From Terripilifer ovatus (GTDB taxonomy: Bacteria > Pseudomonadota > Alphaproteobacteria > Rhizobiales > Beijerinckiaceae), in the NCBI GenBank assembly GCA_029222685.1, contig JARHVB010000011.1, positions 1 through 64,000 on the forward strand: a DNA stretch of 64,000 nt, written 5' to 3'. The notes beneath the pieces are model-generated. The model searched no databases. It saw only the letters and a list, made by a program, of their open reading frames with translations, and was not told the origin of the DNA. Within the stretch, counting starts at the first letter, position 1, and each line of letters begins with the position of its first letter. Shown here one piece after another: positions 1 through 7,546 of this stretch. The position numbers were made by a program, and so were the translations under genes.

Positions 1-146
1 CACGGTGTCGATCCTTTTCGTGTCCGGATGAGTCGCCAAACCCTCTGGATCAATAGAATCAACACCGTGCACTTATTCAAGAAAAATGAACCGGACAGTC
101 GTGGCACAAGGCCGGCCATGACGGCGAGTGGGTCGCGTGATGAGGC

Positions 147-959
147 TCACGCGGCTCCGGCCGCCTGACGCACAAGGAAGCTCTCGCCGCGATCGAGGAA
201 ATCGAGAATGAGCGCGCTGGCGCGCTTGGGCTGGTCGAACTCGATCGCGTGCGCCGCACCCCAGATATAGGTCAGGTGCGACTGCGGAATGCCGGCTTTC
301 AGGAGATGGCCGCTCTCACGCGGAATGATCCCGTCCCGGGAGCCCATCAGAATGAGCGTGCGCGCCTTGATGTCGCCGAGCTTGCCGGCGAGCGCCTCGT
401 CGAACTCCATGCCCTGCGCATAATCCTGCATCGCCTGCCGATTGGCCTTGCGAACGTCGGCATTGGCCTCCTTCGGCGCATTCTCCGGCACCGCATGGCG
501 CATGCTGAACAGATGCGCGTCGTCCTTGGGGACGGCGATCAACTCCTTGCGGCGTAAGCCCGCCGGGGCTTCGAGCACGAGCTGGCCGACGAGCGCCGGA
601 TGACGCGCGGCGAGCCAAAGGGCGATCCATCCGCCGAAGCTCTCGCCCATGACGTCGGCCTCGCCCCCGCATTCCTGGCTGATATATTCCGCCACCAGCT
701 CGGCAAGCTCCCTCATGGTCGTCACCGACGCGTGCTTCGGCGTCCCGTCGAAGCCGGGTATGACGGGCGCATGCACCAGATGATGGTCGGCCAGCGCCTG
801 CAACACTTTTGTGTCGCGCGGCCCGGCCGTGCTGTGCAGATGGACGAGGGGGCGGCCCTTGCCGCCGCTGCGCACCCGCAAGGGGCCGCTGGAGAGCGCG
901 ACATCGCGCGTCGAAAAGGAAATCTCTGTCACGTGATCGATCCGTTCGTTGTTCTTCAA
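147..959 (-). CDS. alpha/beta hydrolase (LLM module 1)
   Basis: A 270-residue alpha/beta-fold hydrolase, probably a cytoplasmic esterase or C-C/C-O bond hydrolase; substrate unknown. The catalytic triad is visible: nucleophile Ser107 in GESFGG, Asp209 in GSRDGIIP and His237 in GAAHAIEFDQP. There is no signal peptide. It is the last gene of an SDR-LLM-hydrolase set and starts about 10 bases after the LLM stop, so co-transcription is very likely. The start used is TTG at 959; a GTG at 932 is an alternative and neither has a strong ribosome binding site. The fold and triad are seen; a role in hydrolysing the product of the neighbouring monooxygenase is inference from position. Confidence 0.85.
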   Translation of the reverse strand: MKNNERIDHVTEISFSTRDVALSSGPLRVRSGGKGRPLVHLHSTAGPRDTKVLQALADHHLVHAPVIPGFDGTPKHASVTTMRELAELVAEYISQECGGEADVMGESFGGWIALWLAARHPALVGQLVLEAPAGLRRKELIAVPKDDAHLFSMRHAVPENAPKEANADVRKANRQAMQDYAQGMEFDEALAGKLGDIKARTLILMGSRDGIIPRESGHLLKAGIPQSHLTYIWGAAHAIEFDQPKRASALILDFLDRGESFLVRQAAGAA

Positions 960-969
960 ATCCAGCCGC

Positions 970-2094
970 TCATAAGGCCCGCACTTCCGGCAGCACCTTG
1001 TCGCGGAACAGTTCCATCCCGTGGATGACGGCGGCGTCAGGCATGGTGCCGAGCTTCATATTCATGTTGATGTGGCCGGTGCCGAGATGCTGGTGCAGCC
1101 GCTTGATCTGCTTCACCACCGACTGCGGACTGCCGCAGAGAATCGAGCCGGCCTCGATCTGCTGCTTGACCGTGCGTCCTTTCAAGGCCTGCAGGCGCTT
1201 CATGAAATAATCTCCGGCGCCCTCCTGGCCGAAGAAGCGCGATTTCTGGATGACGATGCGCTGCGCATCCTGCTGCGGGCGCATCAGCACGCCGTGGAAA
1301 TAGGCCAGCGCTTCTGCCATGCGTTCCTCTGCTTCCTCGTCCGTATCGGCGATGCAGGTCTGCTGGCCGACAAGAATGTCTTCCTGACTCGGATTGCGGC
1401 CATGGGCATTGGCGCTTTCGCGGAAGCCGTCGATGATCGAGCGCGCCACATCGAGATCGCCGACCAAGGTCAGGCCGACCATCGAGGGAAACTCGCCGAC
1501 GAACTGCGCCGATTCGAGATTGCTCGCCGACATCAGAATGCGCGGATGCGGCGTCTGGCGCGGCTTCGGCCAGATCGAAATGGCGCGGTACTGATAGAAC
1601 TCGCCCTCCCAGCCGAACGGCTCCGGCTCCGTCCAGGCCTTGAGGATGATGTTGAGCGCTTCGCGCATACGGCCGCGCGATTCATCGGGTGCGACATTGT
1701 AGGCGATATATTCGTGCGGGATGCCGCGCACGAAACCGGCCACCAGGCGCCCGCCGCTCATCACGTCGAGCATGGCGTATTCTTCGGCGACGCGGACCGG
1801 ATTGAGCAGCGGCAGCAGATTGCCGAGCATGGCGAGCTTGATCGTTTTCGTCCGCTGCGTCATCGCCGCGCCGACGAGATTGCAATTCGCCATCATGCTG
1901 TAGGGCGAGAAGTGATGTTCGTTGGCGCCGACCCAGTCGAAGCCGCAAGCCTCCGCATGCGCCATCGTGGAGAGATAGGTGTCGTAGAGTTGAGTGCCGC
2001 GCTCAGGGTTGAACGGCGCATTGCGCGCCGGCCATTGCGTCGGCGCTTCAGGCAGGTCCGTCCAGGGCATCAGATGAAAAAACGAAAAATGCAT
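970..2094 (-). CDS. LLM-class flavin-dependent monooxygenase (module 1)
   Basis: A 374-residue bacterial-luciferase-like protein. Members of this family use reduced FMN and O2 to oxygenate small organic substrates. Family marks seen here are the GANEHHF strand, LNPVRVAEEYAMLD, the GRLVAGFVRG turn, and SIWPKPRQTPHPRI near the middle of the barrel. The ATG at 2094 begins MHFSFFHLMPW, the usual first strand. It lies between an SDR (63-base gap) and a hydrolase (10-base gap) on the same strand. It resembles the LLM proteins at 18735-19904 and 58338-59435, so the window holds three paralogues. The substrate cannot be read from sequence, and a flavin reductase is not seen nearby. Confidence 0.9.
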   Translation of the reverse strand: MHFSFFHLMPWTDLPEAPTQWPARNAPFNPERGTQLYDTYLSTMAHAEACGFDWVGANEHHFSPYSMMANCNLVGAAMTQRTKTIKLAMLGNLLPLLNPVRVAEEYAMLDVMSGGRLVAGFVRGIPHEYIAYNVAPDESRGRMREALNIILKAWTEPEPFGWEGEFYQYRAISIWPKPRQTPHPRILMSASNLESAQFVGEFPSMVGLTLVGDLDVARSIIDGFRESANAHGRNPSQEDILVGQQTCIADTDEEAEERMAEALAYFHGVLMRPQQDAQRIVIQKSRFFGQEGAGDYFMKRLQALKGRTVKQQIEAGSILCGSPQSVVKQIKRLHQHLGTGHINMNMKLGTMPDAAVIHGMELFRDKVLPEVRAL

Positions 2095-2157
2095 ATCGAT
2101 TGTCTTTCCGCGATAGATTGTGCGCGATAGATTGTGAATGGGCGCGACCTGGGGCGA

Positions 2158-3015
2158 TCAGCCTTCGGTCGGCTTGATACCTTGTTCTTCCATCCATTTA
2201 CCGCACTCGTCGAAGGCCTGCATCAGGCGATCATGTCGCTCCTGCAGCAGCTCGCGTGGCCATTGATGGGTGAAGATGAAGAATTCGCGATGTTTGATGG
2301 CGCGCAGCACACGCTCGCCGATGACGTCGGGCTCGAAGCCCTCGTTGAGGAGATGCGCGAACTGTTCGCTTTCCTCGCGCTTGAAGGCGCCGCCCATACG
2401 GTCTGGCCGGGAACGGCCCGACAGGAAGATGCCGGTCTTCACCGCGGCCGGGCAGAGCACCGAGACGCCGATATTGCTGCCTTCCAGATCCTGTTCCAGC
2501 GCTTCCGAGAGTGCAACGACGGCATATTTAGACATCGAATAGGGGCCGGTGTCCCAGCCCGGCTGGATGCGGAACCCGCCGATCGAGGCGGTGTTGACGA
2601 TATGGCTTTCCTCGCCGTGTTCGCGCATGTGCGGAATGAAGTTCTGGAAGCCGTGGATGACGCCGTACATATTGACGCCGATCACCCATTCCCAATCGCG
2701 CAGCGGCAGCTTTTCGATCGGCACGCCATGCATCGAGATGCCGGCGTTGTTGCACAGCACATGCACCTTGCCGAAGGCGTCGATCGCCTGCTTCGCCGCC
2801 GCGTCGACGGAGGCGCGCACCGACGTATCGACCTCGATGGCGATGGCCTGGGCGCCGATGCGGTTGACTTGCGCGAGGGCATCATCGAGCGCGTCGCGAC
2901 GGATGTCGCAGAGCACGACGTTCATGCCGTTGCGTGCGAAGGTCCGCGCCATGCCAAGGCCAATGCCGGAGCCGGCGCCGGTGACGACTGCTGTCTTGCC
3001 CTGAAAATTCTGCAT
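2158..3015 (-). CDS. SDR-family NAD(P)-dependent oxidoreductase
   Basis: A 285-residue classical short-chain dehydrogenase. It shows the cofactor motif TGAGSGIG (residues 12-19), NNAG (89-92), catalytic Ser144, Tyr159 and Lys163 in YSMSK. Asp37 after the second strand suggests NAD preference, which is inference. The ATG at 3015 follows a good GGGAGG site. It is the first gene of the SDR-LLM-hydrolase set. The C-terminal tail of about 60 residues past the fold (FIFTHQWPRELLQER) resembles that of SDRs acting on bulky hydrophobic alcohols or steroids, but this is only a resemblance. It probably oxidises or reduces an intermediate of the same pathway as its two neighbours. Confidence 0.9.
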   Translation of the reverse strand: MQNFQGKTAVVTGAGSGIGLGMARTFARNGMNVVLCDIRRDALDDALAQVNRIGAQAIAIEVDTSVRASVDAAAKQAIDAFGKVHVLCNNAGISMHGVPIEKLPLRDWEWVIGVNMYGVIHGFQNFIPHMREHGEESHIVNTASIGGFRIQPGWDTGPYSMSKYAVVALSEALEQDLEGSNIGVSVLCPAAVKTGIFLSGRSRPDRMGGAFKREESEQFAHLLNEGFEPDVIGERVLRAIKHREFFIFTHQWPRELLQERHDRLMQAFDECGKWMEEQGIKPTEG

Positions 3016-3150
3016 CCGTTCCTCCCGGCAAACACGCGCGAAGCCTTCCTCGATAGCCCTGAGTCTTATGGGTGATCGGTTGTGTAAAGTCCATCTGCCG
3101 CAGCGCGATTGCTCGCGCTGGGCAATCGCCCATGCTGCGATAGGAGCTGC

Positions 3151-4086
3151 CTATGCCGGGGTCGTGATACGCCGCAGAAAGGCCAGCGGGCGTCCGTCCA
3201 TCACCGCCAGGCCGATGGCGATGATCACCATGCCCGCGATCTGGCGCAACTCCAGGCGTTCGCCAAGTACGACGACGCCGAGCAGAACCGCCGAGACCGG
3301 CATGAGATAGGCGACGAGCGAGACGTTGGTCGCGCCAACCGCTGCCAGCGTGCGGAAGTAGAGCATATGTCCGAGCGCCGAGGACAGCAGGGCAAGCCCG
3401 AGCAGGGCGAGAATTGCGGCGTTGCTCGGCATCGGCAGGGTCCATGGCTGATCGACGATCAGTTCTACAGGCAACAGCAGAAAGCCTGCGATCGCGATCT
3501 GGCCGGTGACGAGTTCCAGCGGCTTGGCACCCCGCCGGCCCGAAGCGCGCGCCACCAGGATCGAGACGGCGTAACTCAGCGTCGCGGTGATGCAGGCGAG
3601 CTGCGCCAGGACGTCGACGCCAAACGAGTTCAGCGCGGCGCTTCCGATGATCGTGACGACGCCTGTAAATCCGAGGACGACACCGATGAAGCGGCGCTGA
3701 TTGAGTTTTTCGTCATGTGTGAAGATATGCGCCAGCAGGGCGATGGCGAGCGGTCCGACCGCATTCAGGATCGAGGCCACGGCGCTGGGAATATGGCCCT
3801 GGCTCCAGGCGATGAGACAGAAGGGAACGAGCTGGTTGAAGATGCCGACAAACAGAAAGTCCGGCCAGAACTGCCGGTCCCACGGCATGCGCAGTCCCTG
3901 GTGGGCGCAAATCAGCAGGAAGAGCGGCGCAGTGATGATGTAGCGCGCCAGCACGATCGTCAGCGTCGGCAGTTCCTTCACGGCGATGCCGACGAAGAAA
4001 TAAGATCCGCCCCAGAAGGTCGCGACCGTCAGGATCGCGCCCCATTCGGCGGCGGTCATGTGTCTGTTGGTGGGCGTCGGTGTCAT
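3151..4086 (-). CDS. DMT-superfamily EamA-type transporter
   Basis: An inner-membrane permease of about 311 residues with two EamA repeats, about ten hydrophobic helices. The start MTPTPTNRHMTAAEWG at 4086 is chosen because the longer reading frame runs into the nickel permease gene; ATG at 4059 is a second option. The first helix carries ATFWGGSYFFVGIAVKELP, typical of this family, and the second repeat ends GERLELRQIAGMVIIAIGL. Members export amino acids, metabolites or drugs, and the substrate is not predictable. It follows the nickel permease by 52 bases on the same strand and may be read through from it, though no functional link is evident. Confidence 0.85.
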   Translation of the reverse strand: MTPTPTNRHMTAAEWGAILTVATFWGGSYFFVGIAVKELPTLTIVLARYIITAPLFLLICAHQGLRMPWDRQFWPDFLFVGIFNQLVPFCLIAWSQGHIPSAVASILNAVGPLAIALLAHIFTHDEKLNQRRFIGVVLGFTGVVTIIGSAALNSFGVDVLAQLACITATLSYAVSILVARASGRRGAKPLELVTGQIAIAGFLLLPVELIVDQPWTLPMPSNAAILALLGLALLSSALGHMLYFRTLAAVGATNVSLVAYLMPVSAVLLGVVVLGERLELRQIAGMVIIAIGLAVMDGRPLAFLRRITTPA

Positions 4087-4138
4087 CTGGCCTGATTGGG
4101 GTAAGCGATTATCGCCATGACCACAAGACAGGGCAGGT

Positions 4139-5197
4139 TCACGCCTTCCGTTCGACGGTGATCGCGTCGAAGTCGCCCAGCTTGTAGATGAGCGCGGAAG
4201 CACCCCAGACCAGCACGAACAGGCCCACGATAATGAAGCCGAGGACGTCGAACTGATCGTGCAGGGCCGCGGCCCAGTGCCAGAACGCGCCGGTCAGTTC
4301 CAGCTTCTCGGCGATCAGGCTGACGCCCTGCAGCATGCCGATGATCAGCGCGATGAAAACCGACATGCCGGTGACGGTGAGATTGTAGAAGAGTTTGCGC
4401 ACCGGATTCACATAGGCCCATTCATAGGCGCCCAGCATCAAGGTGCCGTCGGTGGCGTCGGCGAGTGCCATGCCGACGGCGAAGAGAATGGGAAACACCA
4501 TCACGGTCGACAGCGAAACGCCGTCGGCCGCGTTGGCGGCGGCCATCGAGAACAGGCCGATTTCGGTGGCCGTATCGAAGCCGAGGCCGAACAGGAAGCC
4601 GAGCGGATACATGTGCCAGCTCTTCGAAATCCGCGCGAACAGCGGCCGCAACAGGCGCGCCAGGAAGCCGTGTTTGGCCATCAAGGCATCGAGGTCTTCC
4701 TCGCGGTAATAGCCGGTGCGGCGAACGTTGCGGAACGTCTTCCAGACGCCGATGAAAATGAACAGATTGATGAGGCCGATGCCGAGCAGGAACAGCGTCG
4801 AGACGCTGGTGCCGATCAGGTTGCCGATGTCGCGGAATTCTTCGAGTGCACCGTTGGCGCCCGACGCGAGGAAGGCGATCAGCAGGCAGGCGACGACGAC
4901 GACGGTGGAGTGGCCGAGCGCGAACCAGAAACCGACGGTCGCCGGCCGGCCGCCCTCCTGCAGCAGCTTGCGGGTGACATTGTCGATGGCTGCGATGTGG
5001 TCCGGGTCCACGGCATGGCGAAGTCCAAGCACATAGGCCAGAAAGGCCGTGCCCAGCATGACGGGCTGGTCGCGAAAAACCGCGAAAGCCCACAACCATG
5101 CGGCGAGATTGGCGGTGATCAGGATGGCGTAAATGACGATGAGGCGCTGGCGCAATCCGTGCTTCGGCTCGCTGGCGAGACGATCCAACAAAGCCAT
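4139..5197 (-). CDS. NiCoT-family nickel/cobalt permease
   Basis: A 352-residue inner-membrane secondary transporter of the HoxN/NixA (NiCoT) family for Ni2+ and/or Co2+. The signature in helix II is HAVDPDHI (residues 61-68), followed by LGHSTVV (94-100) and LGFDTATEI (205-213), all with the expected His/Asp metal contacts. About eight helices are visible with a charged loop around residues 155-190. The canonical motif is HAxDADHI; here the middle Ala is Pro. No hydrogenase, urease or cobalamin gene is nearby in this window, so the client enzyme is elsewhere. I found no recognisable riboswitch in the 200 bases upstream. Confidence 0.92.
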   Translation of the reverse strand: MALLDRLASEPKHGLRQRLIVIYAILITANLAAWLWAFAVFRDQPVMLGTAFLAYVLGLRHAVDPDHIAAIDNVTRKLLQEGGRPATVGFWFALGHSTVVVVACLLIAFLASGANGALEEFRDIGNLIGTSVSTLFLLGIGLINLFIFIGVWKTFRNVRRTGYYREEDLDALMAKHGFLARLLRPLFARISKSWHMYPLGFLFGLGFDTATEIGLFSMAAANAADGVSLSTVMVFPILFAVGMALADATDGTLMLGAYEWAYVNPVRKLFYNLTVTGMSVFIALIIGMLQGVSLIAEKLELTGAFWHWAAALHDQFDVLGFIIVGLFVLVWGASALIYKLGDFDAITVERKA

Positions 5198-5397
5198 ACG
5201 CTGCCTCCAAACTGTCGAGCTTGTTATGAGGAACTGCTCAAATATTCGTACGAGGCTATAGGAGACGCTCCCGCGGGCGTCAATCGCCTTTTGAAAGATT
5301 GGGTTTCTGGCGGAAACGGGCTGATTCGACGGGATATTTCTTGCGCCTGCTGCATTGGCTATTTATCCCACTCCCACGCAGTCAGTTGGAGGCGAGT

Positions 5398-5715
5398 GTG
5401 GCGGAAGCGGAATTGTTGTTGTTGTGCCGTCAGGACGAGCTGGAACCCGGCTCGAAAAAGCTGGTGGCCCGTTCCGGCGGTGATCTCGTCGTCTACAATA
5501 TTGACGGCACGTTCTACGCCACCGACGACCGTTGCACCCATGGCCTGTCGAGCCTGTCCGAGGGCGAACTGATGGGCGACGAAATCGAATGCGCCATGCA
5601 TTTTGGGTCTTTTCACGTGCCGACCGGCAAGCCCATGGCACCGCCGTGCAGCATTCCGATCCGCACCTACGAGACCAAGATCGTTGGCGACGAGGTTTTC
5701 GCCATCGTCGGTTAA
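5398..5715 (+). CDS. Rieske-type [2Fe-2S] ferredoxin
   Basis: A small (105-residue) soluble Rieske protein like the ferredoxin component of ring-hydroxylating dioxygenases. Cluster ligands are Cys46-x-His48 (CTHG) and Cys65-x2-His68 (CAMHFG), followed by the conserved G-x-F-x-V-P-T-G stretch. The GTG at 5398 is chosen because it begins at the family start (AEAELLLLCRQDEL); a frame opening at 5299 would add an unrelated N-terminus. No oxygenase alpha/beta subunits or reductase lie beside it. arfB follows 19 bases downstream. It may serve an oxygenase encoded elsewhere; that is inference. Confidence 0.88.
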   Translation: MAEAELLLLCRQDELEPGSKKLVARSGGDLVVYNIDGTFYATDDRCTHGLSSLSEGELMGDEIECAMHFGSFHVPTGKPMAPPCSIPIRTYETKIVGDEVFAIVG

Positions 5716-5734
5716 GCCGGCGTAAGGAGCAGCC

Positions 5735-6157
5735 ATGATCCGCGTGACCCGCTCCATCACCCTCGACGACAGCGAGATCGAGCTGAATTTCGTCCGGGCC
5801 TCCGGTCCCGGCGGCCAGAACGTCAATAAGGTGGCGAGCGCCGTGCAATTGCGGTTCAACGCCGCTGCCTCGCCCAATCTTAGCGACGACGTCCGCGCCC
5901 GGCTCGGCGCCCTGGCCGGCCGGCGGCTGACCCGCGATGGCGTCATCGTCATCAGCGCCGACCGCTACCGGACGCAGGAGATGAATCGGACCGACGCGAT
6001 CGAACGGCTCTGCGAATTGATTCGGGAGGCCGCCGTCGTGCCCGTTCCGCGCCGTGCAACCCGCCCAACCCTGGCTTCCAAAAAACGCAGGGTTGAGGGC
6101 AAGAAGCTCGATTCGCGTACGAAATCGCTCCGTAAATCGCCGAAACGGGACGAATAG
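5735..6157 (+). CDS. arfB: ribosome-rescue peptidyl-tRNA hydrolase ArfB
   Basis: A 140-residue codon-independent release factor (YaeJ/ArfB) that frees peptides from ribosomes stalled on truncated mRNA. The catalytic GGQ is at residues 26-28 in SGPGGQNVNKVAS, and the C-terminal tail is rich in Lys/Arg (LASKKRRVEGKKLDS and onward), which in this family enters the empty mRNA channel. Length matches the family and excludes RF1/RF2. It is the second gene after the Rieske ferredoxin, with an AAGGAG site ahead of the ATG. Confidence 0.95.
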   Translation: MIRVTRSITLDDSEIELNFVRASGPGGQNVNKVASAVQLRFNAAASPNLSDDVRARLGALAGRRLTRDGVIVISADRYRTQEMNRTDAIERLCELIREAAVVPVPRRATRPTLASKKRRVEGKKLDSRTKSLRKSPKRDE

Positions 6158-6177
6158 GTCCCGTACCACGCGGATAA

Positions 6178-6195
6178 CGTTGCGTTTTTGCAACG
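6178..6195. other. short hairpin after arfB
   Basis: CGTTGC pairs with GCAACG (6178-6183 with 6190-6195) across a GTTTTT loop in the 138-base gap between arfB and the next gene. There is no T-run after it, so it may be a weak terminator or chance. Confidence 0.25.
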
Positions 6196-6295
6196 AGTGT
6201 TGCCGCAATCGCACAGTGCCGCCTGCGCCATCTGTGTATGGTCGATGCGGCGATCAATCGTGTCGCCTGTTTCATTTATTTGACTGTTTTGAGAC

Positions 6296-7546
6296 ATGGT
6301 TGCGTCGGCCCGTCACCCGCCCACCGATTTTGCTGCCGAGGCCGCACAATTGCTGCTGCGGCTCGGGCTGGCGATCATCCTCATCGTCGTCCCTGCGGGC
6401 GCCATCTATTCCAGGCGGCTTCTGTTCACGCTCGTGCCGGTCGGCGTGGCGCTGATCGTGTGCGGCGCCTTGCTTGCGCCCGGCCGCCGGTCGCTGCTGC
6501 CGCCACGCCATGTGGTTTTCTCGCCGGTCGTGCTGGCGCTGCTTTTCCTCCTTGCCTGGGTCGGCGCGTCGCTCGCCTGGACGCCGTTCAAGGCCCTCGC
6601 GCTGGAGCGCTACGGCAAGACAGCCGCGACAGTGCTGCTAGCGGCGACCGCGGTTTTCGTCCTCCCGGCCCGCACCCGGACGTCCAATCTCAATCTCATG
6701 CCGGTCGGCGTCGGCATCGCCGCGCTGGCGACGATCGTCGCGGCGTTGGCGATGCCCGCCATCTTGCTCGATGCGCCAGATCCCGAGGGTACGGCGATCG
6801 AACGCGCAGCGCTCGGTCTCGTCGTGCTCGTCTGGCCGGCGCTCGGCGCCCTGGCGGTGCGCGAGCGCTGGGCCTCGGCCGGCGCGCTGGCCGTGGCGAC
6901 GGCAGCCTCGGCGACCGTCGTCTGGGTTCCCGCGGCATTGATCGCCATGGTCGTGGCGGCCTTCGTGTTTTCTGTCTGCACGCCAAATCCGCGGCGCATG
7001 GCCGGTGTTCTCATCTTCTTTTTTTGCGCGCTCATCCTGCTGGCGCCAGGGCTCGCTCTTCTGGTGCAGATGGGATTGTCGGCTGGCTGGCAGCCACCTC
7101 ACGGAATTGCGGTCTGGTTGCAGCCCTACCTGTTATGGGCGGATCTGATCCGCGAGGAAGGGCCGCGGCTGTTCGTCGGCCACGGGTTCGACATGACGAT
7201 CCGCGCGCTCGCGTCCGGTTATCTGCCGGCGCAGATGCCGCGCAGCATTCTCTTCGAAATCTGGTTCGATCTGGGCATTGTCGGCGCGCTGGGCTTGACG
7301 ATGCTGGTTGCGCTCGGCCTGCGCGCCGCCGGCCGTCTGCCTTCACCGGTGGCGCCGTTCATGCTGGCCGGCATCTCCTGCATCGTGGTGGTGGCGTTAT
7401 CGGGCCTCGCCTCCATGCAATTGTGGTGGATCACGCTGATCTGCGTCGCGACGATCAGCTTCAGTTGCGTCGTCAACGGGCAATACCGTTCGGCGCGGCC
7501 GGCGGCCCGCGTCGTTACGGACGGCCCTGCGCGGCCGCGACTCTGA
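6296..7546 (+). CDS. O-antigen-ligase-like polytopic membrane protein
   Basis: A 416-residue integral membrane protein with about ten or eleven hydrophobic helices and a large loop near residues 255-310. The loop and next helix (HGFDMTIRALASGY, then PRSILFEIWFDLGIVG) look like the Wzy_C/O-antigen-ligase region, where family members join polysaccharide chains to lipid A-core or polymerise repeats. The usual His-Asn before the FLE-type helix is replaced by PRS here, so activity is uncertain. It converges on the MsbA-like exporter, and their coding ends overlap by 32 bases. No glycosyltransferases are nearby. The call rests on topology and one motif. Confidence 0.65.
   Translation: MVASARHPPTDFAAEAAQLLLRLGLAIILIVVPAGAIYSRRLLFTLVPVGVALIVCGALLAPGRRSLLPPRHVVFSPVVLALLFLLAWVGASLAWTPFKALALERYGKTAATVLLAATAVFVLPARTRTSNLNLMPVGVGIAALATIVAALAMPAILLDAPDPEGTAIERAALGLVVLVWPALGALAVRERWASAGALAVATAASATVVWVPAALIAMVVAAFVFSVCTPNPRRMAGVLIFFFCALILLAPGLALLVQMGLSAGWQPPHGIAVWLQPYLLWADLIREEGPRLFVGHGFDMTIRALASGYLPAQMPRSILFEIWFDLGIVGALGLTMLVALGLRAAGRLPSPVAPFMLAGISCIVVVALSGLASMQLWWITLICVATISFSCVVNGQYRSARPAARVVTDGPARPRL

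Noticed and set aside
1..69. 8-base inverted repeat CACGGTGT ... ACACCGTG at the window start
   Set aside because: The 53-base spacing and short arms make chance likely, and the left side is cut by the window edge.
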